Shown: piece by piece, positions 55,599 through 64,000 of the stretch
How positions within the stretch are numbered: position 1 is the stretch's first letter
How the letters are laid out: the number at the start of each line of letters is the position of its first letter
Assembly: GCA_016215155.1 (NCBI GenBank)
Contig: JACRLQ010000008.1
Coordinates: forward strand, 702-64,701
Direction: 5' to 3'
Source of the DNA: Nitrospirota bacterium
Lineage (GTDB): Bacteria > Nitrospirota > Thermodesulfovibrionia > Thermodesulfovibrionales > UBA6898
DNA: 64,000 bases
The notes under the pieces: generated by a model
Told to the model about the DNA's origin: nothing
Seen by the model: the letters and a program-made list of their open reading frames with translations, nothing else
The model's database searches: none
Translations under genes and position numbers: made by a program

Positions 55599-57422
55599 TT
55601 ATAAAGTATTTCCCCTTATTTTTGGATCCGCATCGCCGGGAGTTCTGGCCAGACAACGACCGGCGGTACCGCCGGGACCTGAAGTCCGCCTTATCGGTCC
55701 CGTAAGCGACGGACACTCCACCGTAAAGGCGCCCGTGCCGTAGTCCCCGTGCAGGCGGGCCGCCCAGGGGAGTTTCACCTCGTCGCTCAACACGCCTTTG
55801 TCGTCGGTAAACCGGACCGCCTCCGCCAGTTCGACGACGGCATTTTGACGAAATCGAAAGAGGACCAGGTCATCCGGCGCGACCTCCCTCGGGGGGTCGC
55901 CCCTGTAACCTGCGAGCAAGAGCGTTCGATTTTTTCCAGGAGCAATACTCCAGGCGAAATTTCCATAATCCGGTCGTATCACACTGATCGCTGTTTGCGG
56001 ATAGGCCTGTTTCAGGATAGTTCCGACTGAGTTCGCACTGGAGAGTCCGCCGATCAGCAGGAAGTTTGGATTCATGTACGTCGGGTACCCCAGGAAGTTC
56101 TCATGCACCTCGAAGGGCAGAAAGACAATGTCCTTCCCGGCAACGGCTTCCCTGGGAACAGCCTTAAGCAGGGTTTCCACCTGGAGCTGATCGAACTTAT
56201 AACGCAGATGATACATGCGGGTATATCCCAACAGGTGGGCCGAAAGCAGCACGACGCTGAAGGTTATAAAGGCCAGGATTAACCGCTGCCCCACGAGGGG
56301 GCGCCGCATGACCATCACCCGCGCAATTAAACATCCTGCTAGGAACGTTCCGCCGATGCCCGGCAGGTAGGCGAGCCGGGGCGAGCCGTTCTCGTGAGAC
56401 ATGAGCGCCGCCGGCAGCAGCATGCTCGCAAGGGTAGCCAGCAGGCATGCCGCGATCATTATGTTGATACGGGTTGCCTGCGGTTTTTTTTGGGCCGCCT
56501 GGATCTTTTCCGTTTTCCAGCGCAAGTTCAACGCTATTGCAGTGCCTGCCGCGGTCAACGCAAAAACTTGGGCGGCGCGATTAGTTCGAAGGGCTTCCCA
56601 CCCCTCAATGTTGCTGATTCGCATCATTTCCAGGCCAAACGGCCCTCCGAAGCCCCGCCGGGGGAAATCCATCAGGAACCGGCCAAGCCGGTCCAGAGAC
56701 GGCAGTTCAATCACGCCCCGGCTGGAGACCTGGTCCGCGCTGACATAGAACGTGGCATAGATAAGGGCGCCGGAAATGAGTGTGAACAAAACGGCCTGGG
56801 CCAGGGCCCCGAGCATCTGCCTTGTTTGTTCCGGCTGCCGGCCCCTCTCGATCAGCAGCAACCCCAAAAAAACAATGGCGAAATTGGCCGCGGGCTCTAT
56901 GGAGCCAAAAGCGAGGACAAGAGTAAGGCCGCTCAGGAGGGCCAGCCATGTCCTGCTTCGGGGCTGTTCGCCCGCGCGAAGGGCAGAGAGAAAAAGGTTT
57001 AGCGCCAGGAGGGAAAAAAAGCCCGCGGGCATATAGTGAATGAGGGCGTTCGTCCATGTGACCGCCTCGGTCCCCGCAAATGGCACCAGGCAGAGCAAAC
57101 TCACGGAGAGCGCCGCCAAGCGTATTTTGAACAGACGATAAAGCAGCAACCCGCCCAACAACGAAGTCCCGATCACCATGGATGCCGAGAACATTCTGAC
57201 AACAATCTCCGGTGCGGAGAAGATTATTGCCCCAATGAGTTTTCCCACCGGCCGGACTTCGTAATGCAGGATATCCACGAGCTGCTTAAACGACCAGCTG
57301 TAGAGGAAGTAATCGTCGTGATAAGGCCCATGCTTCCAATACACGCCATAGGCCAGACACATGCAGACCAGCCCGAACGCCGCGGCCCATGGCCATGGCG
57401 AACGCCACCCCTGGCTATTCAT
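55599..57422 (-). CDS. Polytopic membrane protein, probable GT-C-type glycosyltransferase
   Basis: 607 residues. About 10-11 hydrophobic segments between residues 10 and 400. The first external loop has GPYHDDYFLYSWSF, an acidic pair as in GT-C enzymes (PMT/ArnT-like), followed by EVRPVGKLI. A soluble C-terminal domain begins near residue 430. It likely uses a lipid-linked sugar, such as the product of the GtrB-like enzyme downstream. Its ATG overlaps the stop of the preceding gene by 4 bases. I cannot assign the substrate. No close family was recognised. Confidence 0.75.
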   Translation of the reverse strand: MNSQGWRSPWPWAAAFGLVCMCLAYGVYWKHGPYHDDYFLYSWSFKQLVDILHYEVRPVGKLIGAIIFSAPEIVVRMFSASMVIGTSLLGGLLLYRLFKIRLAALSVSLLCLVPFAGTEAVTWTNALIHYMPAGFFSLLALNLFLSALRAGEQPRSRTWLALLSGLTLVLAFGSIEPAANFAIVFLGLLLIERGRQPEQTRQMLGALAQAVLFTLISGALIYATFYVSADQVSSRGVIELPSLDRLGRFLMDFPRRGFGGPFGLEMMRISNIEGWEALRTNRAAQVFALTAAGTAIALNLRWKTEKIQAAQKKPQATRINIMIAACLLATLASMLLPAALMSHENGSPRLAYLPGIGGTFLAGCLIARVMVMRRPLVGQRLILAFITFSVVLLSAHLLGYTRMYHLRYKFDQLQVETLLKAVPREAVAGKDIVFLPFEVHENFLGYPTYMNPNFLLIGGLSSANSVGTILKQAYPQTAISVIRPDYGNFAWSIAPGKNRTLLLAGYRGDPPREVAPDDLVLFRFRQNAVVELAEAVRFTDDKGVLSDEVKLPWAARLHGDYGTGAFTVECPSLTGPIRRTSGPGGTAGRCLARTPGDADPKIRGNTL

Positions 57423-59254
57423 ACGTCAAGCTTTCTAATGGCATTTGTCCAGAGCCTTAACCTGGTCTTGTCGGGATCATATAAGGTCAGCTTATCACAT
57501 TCATAAATAAATTTATGTCCCTTGCCGGTGAGTTCGTTGTACTGGAGGTGCCAGCCGATCGCCTTTTCCTTCGAGTCAAAACGGTTTGTCCTCTCTTTTA
57601 ATATTTTCTTCAAACCGTGTTCCTCGCTGCGCACCGGGAAATGAAGGGTGATGAAATTCACAGGGAAGATCTTCCGGCCCACGAAGGAAACCATATGGCC
57701 GGCCGTGCCGGCGAGGTCTATCGCCTGTCCCGTGTTTTTCCAGCCCTTTGTCTGCATGATGTCGAATTCCTGCGGCGGCTCATAGTATTTAAGGTACTTC
57801 CTGACGTCTTCCCCCGGCCTATAGGAATTGTCCGTCGGCCTGAAATTGAAAAGTTCGAAGTTAACGGCGTTATACCCCATGCCGTCCACCAGCATTATCG
57901 CTTCTTTCAGTGTCATGCCCGGCCACGGCGCTTCGCGGAATTCGTCCGCGTCGTAGTGCAGATACCAGTCGGCATTGAGTGTTCCATGCAGCTGCTCCAC
58001 CCTCTGTGTAATGGCCCTCAGCGCGAAGACATCGACCAGCTCCTCTGAAAACCCGCTTTCCTGGGGGAATTTTTCTATATGCAGCAGCCCCTTTCCCAGC
58101 CACTTCGAGGCCTCCTCCACTGTATTGTCGGTAGAATTATGGTCCATCAAATAGACCCTGACCCCGTTTTCGATCAGGTGTCCGAGCGTATGGTAAATGA
58201 TATCTCCTTCGTTGAAGACACAAAGGATGGCGACGACAGTAAAGTCACCCCGGGTTTTGGGCCGGATGCCGGATTCCGGGCCTTCCTTTCCCCGGTCGTA
58301 TCCTTCGATAATCCCTTTTAGTTTACAGGCCTGAAACGCCTTCCAGTATCCCTGGTGCAGAAGCCTTCTGAAGGTTTCATCCATTGCCATTCCGTACTGC
58401 TCCCTTATCGAGGCCGTCCTGTCGAGCTGTCTTGCGGAGTGTAAAATCGATTCATAACTGGACGCGGTTTCATTCCATTTTTCGATGGCGCCGTTGACTT
58501 CGCACCATTCCTGGACTTCGGGTTCGGGGTGGAGCCTGCTGCATACGTAATTGGACCTCCCCTGCTTGATAAGCCTCCGGCAAAAACCGTCAAAATCAAT
58601 AGGCCTCATCATATAGGCGACAGCATTGGAGTTATATACCACCTTAAGGTTGTATCGAGACAGGCGGTACCCCAATTCAGTGTCTTCGTTGCCGAATTTG
58701 AAGACGGGGTTGAAGGTCCCGCAGTCGAGCAAAAAAGATCTTTTGCACGAGGTGCGGCCGCCCCAGAAATTTTTGTAGTCGAGAACATCCCCGTGCTTTA
58801 TGTATGGATATGCAAAAAGAAAACACCCCACCTCGGTGATAAAGTGCATCAACGCCGTTACCTGGAGTTCCGGCGCCCATTGGGTCTTGTGGAGCACCGC
58901 GAAATTCCGCTCAGGATATTCACTGTGTGTATTTAAATGCTCCTTAAGGAGGTCCTCAGTCGCCCAGTCATCGTCATCGAAAAAGAACACTATCCTGCCC
59001 TGAGAAGCAAATATGCCGTGGTTCCTGGCGGACGCCAGGCCCGCATTATGCTGAAAAAAGTATTTAAGGGGAAGGACGTCCCGAAACTTATTTACCGTCT
59101 CCGGGGTATCGTCCGAGGACCCATCGTCGATTACAACGACCTCGAACTGATCTTTGGGCAGGGTCTGGCCGACAAGGCTTTCGAGGGCCCTCCAAAGGAG
59201 CCCGGACCTGTTATAGGTGCAGATGATTACGCTAAGCGGCAGGGGTCCGTTCAT
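57419..59254 (-). CDS. Two-domain glycosyltransferase (two GT-A folds)
   Basis: 611 residues. Domain 1 (about 5-260) is family 2: LSVIICTYNRSGLLWRALES, VVIDDGSSDDT, GRIVFFFDDDDWATEDLL. Domain 2 (about 325-590) is another GT-A fold of the kind that starts FTVVAILCVFNEGDIIYHTLGHLIENGVRVYLMDHNSTDNTVE, with DWYLHYDADEFRE supplying the D-x-D. The domains may add two sugars in turn. It starts 8 bp after the 890-residue transferase gene and overlaps the membrane protein gene. Confidence 0.88.
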   Translation of the reverse strand: MNGPLPLSVIICTYNRSGLLWRALESLVGQTLPKDQFEVVVIDDGSSDDTPETVNKFRDVLPLKYFFQHNAGLASARNHGIFASQGRIVFFFDDDDWATEDLLKEHLNTHSEYPERNFAVLHKTQWAPELQVTALMHFITEVGCFLFAYPYIKHGDVLDYKNFWGGRTSCKRSFLLDCGTFNPVFKFGNEDTELGYRLSRYNLKVVYNSNAVAYMMRPIDFDGFCRRLIKQGRSNYVCSRLHPEPEVQEWCEVNGAIEKWNETASSYESILHSARQLDRTASIREQYGMAMDETFRRLLHQGYWKAFQACKLKGIIEGYDRGKEGPESGIRPKTRGDFTVVAILCVFNEGDIIYHTLGHLIENGVRVYLMDHNSTDNTVEEASKWLGKGLLHIEKFPQESGFSEELVDVFALRAITQRVEQLHGTLNADWYLHYDADEFREAPWPGMTLKEAIMLVDGMGYNAVNFELFNFRPTDNSYRPGEDVRKYLKYYEPPQEFDIMQTKGWKNTGQAIDLAGTAGHMVSFVGRKIFPVNFITLHFPVRSEEHGLKKILKERTNRFDSKEKAIGWHLQYNELTGKGHKFIYECDKLTLYDPDKTRLRLWTNAIRKLDV

Positions 59255-59262
59255 GACACGCC

Positions 59263-61935
59263 TTATGAGTATGCCTCAAGAATGCTGAAGGCCTCTTCCC
59301 TCGACAGATGCGCGTTTGACGACAGGTACGTTTCCATCGCCTTCTTGGCATCGGAATATTTATAGTTCTGCACGGGCTTCCTCATGCTGTGATCTACGGG
59401 GGTTGCGTCTATGATCCCGATCCGCAGGTCATGTTTTTCAGCAATGCATGGAAGGACATAGTCAAACCCCCATCCCATCGGCGTGGCCTGATCAAACGGG
59501 AAAATGTGAGGTATTAAATCCCGCCTGTATGACACCAGCGGGCCTATCTCCACAAAACGCGTCCTTCTGGCCCTGAGTCCGTCAAGTTGTTCGACGATGA
59601 AATGGTCGATATAACTGTTATGTGTCCTGGCGGGCTGGGCCGCCGCGAAATCATATCGCCCCTGCAGTCCAAGAAAATCGTCGAGGAAATTTTCAGGGAG
59701 GAGGATGTCGTCATCGCAGAGGATAATATAGTCGTATTTCTTAAGGTCCTGCCCTTCGAGGAGCCTGTTAATCAGCATCATCTTGGGCGCCGGATCTTTC
59801 GACTTAAGGACCGTTACTGCATCGACCTCAGCCGAGGGGGCCTCTCCGCCCAGGGCCGCCCACCTCTGGGTTACATTGAAATTCCCGGACTTCCGAAATT
59901 CTCCGACGATATGTTCTATTGAGTTTTTCTGGCCGGCCAGGTAGATGCCCGCCACAAGGACCGCCCCCCCTGCCCGGTATTTTGACTCCACACCATTTCC
60001 TGAGCCCGAAGGCCCGCTTGCGGCCGGAGGAGATTTCACGGTGTTCATCTCCGGGAGTTCGGGCGGCCCGATACTTTTTTCCATTACGGAGGCCATCAGC
60101 CTGCCGATCTTTGGGCGCATATCTTCCCCGTCATGGATGACCTCGATCTCGACGGATGGACCCTGCCGAGAAAGCTCGGCCCCTCGTTGATCGGAGTCCG
60201 TGACGACCCTGTCGGAAGTCAAGACATTTATCAACTCCATGGTTTCCACGTGAGGATTTGAGGCCGTGGAGACATAAATCAGCCTGCCTTGGGGCGCGTA
60301 AGCCCTGGCAAAGGGGAACAACTTCAGGCAGGTTTCCGCGCCCGTTCCGATGATATAACAGAACCTGCCCCCATGTTTCCTGAAATAATCTTCAGTCATT
60401 TCATCGTCTTCCACCTGCGAAACCTGATAGTCAAGAGATCTCAAATGCCCGACGAACAGGCCTTTCCAGTCAGAGTGCGGACCCACGGCATCCAACCCCC
60501 AGTCTCCGATCAGAAGGACCCTGTTTTTGTCCGGGGGCGTTACATCCTGCGTGGCGAATACGCCATAATCGACGGGTTGAACGGGCTGACCCGCGGAGCT
60601 GCTTCCCGAGAGTTTTTTGTTGACCTTGTATTCAAGGACCGAAGGGTCTGCATGTCTTAAATAATAAAAGAATTTTCTGATGGTCATCGCATTAAGTTTC
60701 CTGATATTTTGCTCAGGATTTGCGAGCGTTTTAAAGACGGTTTTTATCAAGACCCGTCTTTTAGACTGTGGAGGCAGAAGGTAGTCTCTCACCCTGTAGT
60801 AAGACAGAAGCAATCTCCATCCATGAGAATTATAGACAAGATCAAGCGCCTCTGTCTTGTCCCTGAGCGCCCTTTCGAGGCCGGCCCCGGCATCTTTGAG
60901 TTCGGCTATGTCCGTCTCTCTGGCACGGAGGGCCTTGTCCAGGGCTGCCAGGTCAGTCTCTTTCCGTCTCAGGTCCCCTTGAAGGTCTGTAAGCAGCTGT
61001 TCTTTCTTCCCGAGCATCTCTTTCAGGGCTGCGGTTTCAGTGTCCTTTTGTCTTATGGTATCTTGCAGGGCCGCGGTTTCGGTGTCTTTTCGCCTGAGGT
61101 CCTCCTGAAGGCCTCTCAGCAGCTCCTCTTTGTCGCTGACGCGTTTTTCAGACGCATTCAGTGCCCGACGGTCCGCGACGAGGCTTCTTATAATCTCAGG
61201 GGTGAACAGGGCCCTGTGTTTGTCGATTATTTTGCAGTGGGCGGCATCGGCTTTTTCAAGGAACTCCGGAGACTGCGCGACCTGGGCCGTCGCGCTCCAT
61301 TGAAGGTAGTGCGCGGTCGTCTTTTTTATGTGGCAAAACGGGGACCTCGCCGCAATCCGTATCAGCAGGTCCCAGTCTTCGTAGAGATCAAAGCTTTCAT
61401 CGAAACCGCCGGTTTCCTTGAAAGTCTTTGAAGAAAAAACAATGGTCATAAGAGGGATATAATTGTCCGTGACAAGTTCGCTGAATGAAAAATCCTTCGA
61501 CGAAAAGACCCTCTTTTGGGTTTCGGCCAACTCGGTGTCCTCAGCGCCGGGGTCAACCGCGGAGATATGCGCGTCGCTGTAGGCGACCTGAAAGTCCCAT
61601 TCTTCCAGGGTCCTCGTCAGGGTTTCTATATGGTCGGGATAAAAGGTGTCGTCGTCGTCGAGGAACCCGATATAGCTGCCGCGAGAGTTCCTGGCCCCGG
61701 CATTCCCCGCGTAAGCCCTGCCCATGTTCTTTTCCAGCCTTACATAATTCAAGGCTATATCGCCCAGGGTATGCATTATCTCTTTAGTGTCAAGGTCGCA
61801 GCCTCCGTCGTTGACCAGGACAACTTCGAGGGGCCTGTAGGTCTGCGCGGCAATACTCTTCAGGGCCTTTTTTAAAAGCTTGGGCCTGTCCTTTGTCCTT
61901 ACTATGATTGAAACTAAAGGTCTTGGCTTTTCCAA
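59263..61935 (-). CDS. Multi-domain glycosyltransferase with internal coiled coil
   Basis: 890 residues. Residues about 7-250 are a family 2 domain (LVSIIVRTKDRPKLLKKAL, VLVNDGGCDLDT, GFLDDDDTFYPDH). About 265-350 is a coiled coil of repeated units (LRRKDTETAALQDTIRQKDT, then related copies). A hinge follows (YNSHGWRLLLSYYRVRDYL). About 460-610 is a Rossmann-like part (RVLLIGDWGLDAVGPHSDWKG). About 645-880 is a third, GT-A-like domain with DYIILCDDDILLPENF. The coiled coil may set the distance between catalytic domains. A promoter is predicted upstream at 61995-62023. Confidence 0.85.
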   Translation of the reverse strand: MEKPRPLVSIIVRTKDRPKLLKKALKSIAAQTYRPLEVVLVNDGGCDLDTKEIMHTLGDIALNYVRLEKNMGRAYAGNAGARNSRGSYIGFLDDDDTFYPDHIETLTRTLEEWDFQVAYSDAHISAVDPGAEDTELAETQKRVFSSKDFSFSELVTDNYIPLMTIVFSSKTFKETGGFDESFDLYEDWDLLIRIAARSPFCHIKKTTAHYLQWSATAQVAQSPEFLEKADAAHCKIIDKHRALFTPEIIRSLVADRRALNASEKRVSDKEELLRGLQEDLRRKDTETAALQDTIRQKDTETAALKEMLGKKEQLLTDLQGDLRRKETDLAALDKALRARETDIAELKDAGAGLERALRDKTEALDLVYNSHGWRLLLSYYRVRDYLLPPQSKRRVLIKTVFKTLANPEQNIRKLNAMTIRKFFYYLRHADPSVLEYKVNKKLSGSSSAGQPVQPVDYGVFATQDVTPPDKNRVLLIGDWGLDAVGPHSDWKGLFVGHLRSLDYQVSQVEDDEMTEDYFRKHGGRFCYIIGTGAETCLKLFPFARAYAPQGRLIYVSTASNPHVETMELINVLTSDRVVTDSDQRGAELSRQGPSVEIEVIHDGEDMRPKIGRLMASVMEKSIGPPELPEMNTVKSPPAASGPSGSGNGVESKYRAGGAVLVAGIYLAGQKNSIEHIVGEFRKSGNFNVTQRWAALGGEAPSAEVDAVTVLKSKDPAPKMMLINRLLEGQDLKKYDYIILCDDDILLPENFLDDFLGLQGRYDFAAAQPARTHNSYIDHFIVEQLDGLRARRTRFVEIGPLVSYRRDLIPHIFPFDQATPMGWGFDYVLPCIAEKHDLRIGIIDATPVDHSMRKPVQNYKYSDAKKAMETYLSSNAHLSREEAFSILEAYS

Positions 61936-61994
61936 AATTATCCGCCCCTGACTGAGGAAGCCATCAGACGGCTTCCCTATAGAAATTTTAGGAA

Positions 61995-62023
61995 ATTACA
62001 GTCATATATATGAATCAGATCAA
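61995..62023 (-). promoter_or_regulatory. Predicted promoter for the glycosyltransferase genes
   Basis: Minus strand TTGATC (62018-62023), 17-bp spacer, TGTAAT (61995-62000). A GGAAGCC/GGCTTCC hairpin (61956-61976) lies between this and the start codon of the 890-residue transferase. Confidence 0.4.
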
Positions 62024-62083
62024 GCCGTTATTATATTACATAGGGGGGTATAAATTCTATGCCGTAACAGTCGGGCGATGTAA

Positions 62084-63562
62084 TCAGTATGCCCCGTCCC
62101 TTTTTAAAACTATCCTGATGGTTTTAAGGATAATCACGATGTCCAGCCATAAGTTCCAGTTTTTTACGTACCACAGATCGAGGGATATCCTGTAATCGTA
62201 GCCGGTGTTGCTGCGGCCGCTGACCTGCCAGAGCCCCGTGATCCCGGGAAGCACACGGAAACACAATGCGGCCAGGTCCTTATAATATATGTCGATTTCT
62301 TCCTGCGTGACGGGTCTAGGCCCTACAAGGCTCATCTCCCCCTTAAGCACATTCAATATCTGCGGGAGTTCGTCGAGAGACGTGGTCCTCAAGAACCTTC
62401 CCATCCTTGTAACTCTCGGGTCATCGCTGAGTTTCCAGCGCTGCTCCCACTGGTCCCTTGCCACGGCGTCTTTTTCCAGTATCGCCCCGAGCCTCTCTTC
62501 AGCGTCTTCATACATGGTCCTGAACTTGTAACATCTGAACGTTTTACCCCTCCTGCCGATTCGTCCCTGAAAAAAAATCGCCGGCCCTTTTGAATCAATC
62601 CTGATGAGTGCCGCTATCAGGGCCATGGGGACGATGAGCAGGGGGACAAGCAGCAGGCATACGCATATATCAAAACATCTTTTTATAAATATATTGATAG
62701 GGTTTGAAAGGTTGTTTTCTATCTCAAACGCAAGGACCTCGTCATGAAAGAAATGCTGGACCCCGGTCCCAAGAACAGCTATGCCAAGCATATCCGGGAC
62801 AAAAAGGGTGCGTTCCACTTTGTGCTGCAGGTCGTTGATGATCCCCTGGAGTCTCTCTCTTCCGGCGCCCGGCATCGCTATTATGAGGTCCGAAATATGG
62901 CACCTGCCGAGGTAGTTTTTTGCCCCGTTGATGCCTCTATGGACTTTTACCCCTTCGATGAAGGTGCCTATCTTGGATGGGTCATCATCCAGAAAGCCCA
63001 TCACCTCATAGCCGTAATGGGGCTCACGCCTGAGGGCCCTCAGAATGAGCCTTCCGGTATCCCCGGCGCCCAGAATAAGCACCCTTCTTTTGAGGAGGCC
63101 CATTTTTCTGAGGACTTTTTTAAATATTATCCGGGAGGAAGGCAGAATAAATAAGGCAAGTATCCCCATAAGAACGATAACGGTCCTGGAGATCTCTTCA
63201 CTCAATTTCCCTATCGACACAAGGGTGAACACCCCAACCGTGGAGAAAAAAGAGGCCTTCAGCAGGGCCTTGACCTCGTCCCAGAAAGAGAAACGCCTTG
63301 TGTAAAGCCCCTCATAATATATGAAAAAAATCCAGACAAGAAGTATCCACCACATCCCGGAGAGGGATACCCGGGGCTGTGCGGACGGGAAGCCTTCATA
63401 CACGAGAGGGAGCGCTTTGGTCCTTATCAATACGGCGATCATGTAAATCGACGTGATGGCGATAAGGTCGGCGAGAAAAATAGCGAGGACTTCCGCGATG
63501 CTCTTTGCCCTGGCAATTTTATTTAGCGCTGCCAATAGTCCTCCGGGATTTCCGACTTTCAA
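62084..63562 (-). CDS. Polyprenyl-phosphate sugar-phosphate transferase (WbaP/CpsE type)
   Basis: 492 residues. Four or five N-terminal membrane segments, a Rossmann-like CoA-binding region (VLILGAGDTGRLILRALR), then the catalytic domain: KRCFDICVCLLLVP, GPAIFFQGRIGRRGKTFRCYKFRTM, RTTSLDELPQILNVLKGEMSLVGPRP, PGITGLWQVSGRSN and LDLWYVKNWNLWLDIVIILKT. It starts surface-polysaccharide synthesis by placing a sugar phosphate on undecaprenyl phosphate. The first codon is uncertain: TTG at 63562 as listed, or TTG at 63535, which has GGAGG 4 bases before it. Confidence 0.92.
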   Translation of the reverse strand: MKVGNPGGLLAALNKIARAKSIAEVLAIFLADLIAITSIYMIAVLIRTKALPLVYEGFPSAQPRVSLSGMWWILLVWIFFIYYEGLYTRRFSFWDEVKALLKASFFSTVGVFTLVSIGKLSEEISRTVIVLMGILALFILPSSRIIFKKVLRKMGLLKRRVLILGAGDTGRLILRALRREPHYGYEVMGFLDDDPSKIGTFIEGVKVHRGINGAKNYLGRCHISDLIIAMPGAGRERLQGIINDLQHKVERTLFVPDMLGIAVLGTGVQHFFHDEVLAFEIENNLSNPINIFIKRCFDICVCLLLVPLLIVPMALIAALIRIDSKGPAIFFQGRIGRRGKTFRCYKFRTMYEDAEERLGAILEKDAVARDQWEQRWKLSDDPRVTRMGRFLRTTSLDELPQILNVLKGEMSLVGPRPVTQEEIDIYYKDLAALCFRVLPGITGLWQVSGRSNTGYDYRISLDLWYVKNWNLWLDIVIILKTIRIVLKRDGAY

Positions 63563-63640
63563 AGAGGTTTCCGTTCCAATTTTACGGTCTGTTTTGAATA
63601 TTTTCGGAATAACGACGATTTTTGGTAGTATATTAATACT

Positions 63641-64000
63641 ATGATAATTATTCCTGCAATAGATTTAAAAGACGGCAAGTGCGTAAGACTGCGGCAGGGC
63701 AGGAAAGAAGAGGTGACCGTCTATTCTGCCGATCCTGTATCGACGGCCGTGAAATGGGAGACGGCAGGGGCCAGGGTCCTCCATATCGTGGACCTTGACG
63801 GGGCCTTTACGGGCAAACCCGCGAATATGGACAGCATCCTCCGGATCAGAAAAAGCGTTAAGATGCAGATCGAGGTGGGGGGAGGCATAAGGGATATCGT
63901 GAGGGTGGACAAATTTTTGTCCGCCGGCATTGACCGGGTGATAATAGGGACCTCCGCCATAGAGGACCCGGGGTTCGTCCTGGAGGCGTGCCGTCGGTTT
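63641..64000 (+). CDS. hisA: HisA (ProFAR isomerase), N-terminal part
   Basis: 120 codons from the ATG at 63641 to the window edge. MIIIPAIDLKDGKCVRLRQG, HIVDLDGAFTGKPANM and the phosphate-binding QIEVGGGIRDI...GIDRVIIGTSAIEDP are diagnostic of the histidine biosynthesis TIM barrel, with the catalytic Asp in AIDLKDG. The gene is divergent from the polysaccharide cluster, separated by 78 bp. The C-terminal half is outside the window. TATTAATACT lies just before the ATG and no strong ribosome-binding site is seen. Confidence 0.95.
   Translation, partial: MIIIPAIDLKDGKCVRLRQGRKEEVTVYSADPVSTAVKWETAGARVLHIVDLDGAFTGKPANMDSILRIRKSVKMQIEVGGGIRDIVRVDKFLSAGIDRVIIGTSAIEDPGFVLEACRRF

Overview
The window reads as chromosomal DNA of an anaerobic or microaerophilic, probably uncultured bacterium with a respiratory chain, c-type cytochromes and part of the Wood-Ljungdahl pathway. 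The combination of a 14-gene nuo operon, a MetF-MetV-MvhD type module, CooT, a haem-bearing sensor kinase and a hydroxylamine-oxidoreductase-like cytochrome fits Nitrospirota (Thermodesulfovibrionia-like) or Desulfobacterota best. That is inference from gene content; no rRNA or other taxonomic marker is present.

Layout. 1-3.6 kb: end of a secreted protein gene, then a repeat-rich accessory stretch with a four-helix-bundle protein, a DUF2283 protein, a broken Y1 transposase, a PIN/AbrB toxin-antitoxin pair and two MITE-like elements. 3.6-18.1 kb: complete minus-strand nuoABCDEFGHIJKLMN operon (complex I). Its nuoB carries an in-frame TGA exactly at the first of the two adjacent cysteines that bind cluster N2. 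18.2-26.4 kb: divergent plus-strand operon with a two-haem sensor kinase, a receiver protein, a receiver-GcvH-like fusion, a receiver-NuoE fusion, and NuoF-like and NuoG-like subunits. 26.5-29.1 kb: HicBA, an FGE-like secreted protein, CooT and DUF3842. 29.2-34.8 kb: diguanylate cyclase, DHH-CBS-tRNA nucleotidyltransferase, and a DEAD-box helicase behind a predicted attenuator. 35.1-38.7 kb: tightly coupled operon of a cyclic-nucleotide-binding/rhodanese protein, a beta-propeller protein and a nine-haem HAO-like cytochrome. 38.7-44.9 kb: zinc-ribbon protein, two toxin-antitoxin pairs, an AT-rich winged-helix protein and a large unrecognised secreted protein, with more repeats. 45-48.9 kb: metF, metV and a GltD-ferredoxin-MvhD fusion. 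49-53.9 kb: small membrane protein, second DEAD-box helicase, polar amino-acid ABC transporter, thioesterase and YkgJ protein. 54.5-63.6 kb: minus-strand surface-polysaccharide cluster. The right edge holds the start of hisA.

How it fits together. Complex I and a second NADH-oxidoreductase module (NuoEFG-like) stand back to back across a 143-bp divergent promoter region. The second module is physically fused to two-component receiver domains and lies downstream of a kinase whose sensor has two c-haem motifs. The simplest reading is a redox-sensing system acting on, or built into, an NADH-linked oxidoreductase. The MetF/MetV/MvhD module gives a second link between NADH or ferredoxin electrons and one-carbon metabolism.

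The two strongest leads are (1) a candidate selenocysteine at a complex I N2-cluster ligand in NuoB, with a SECIS-like hairpin after it, and (2) the haem-kinase/receiver-fused NuoEFG-like system. All calls were made by eye from sequence and translations; no database search or structure prediction was run.
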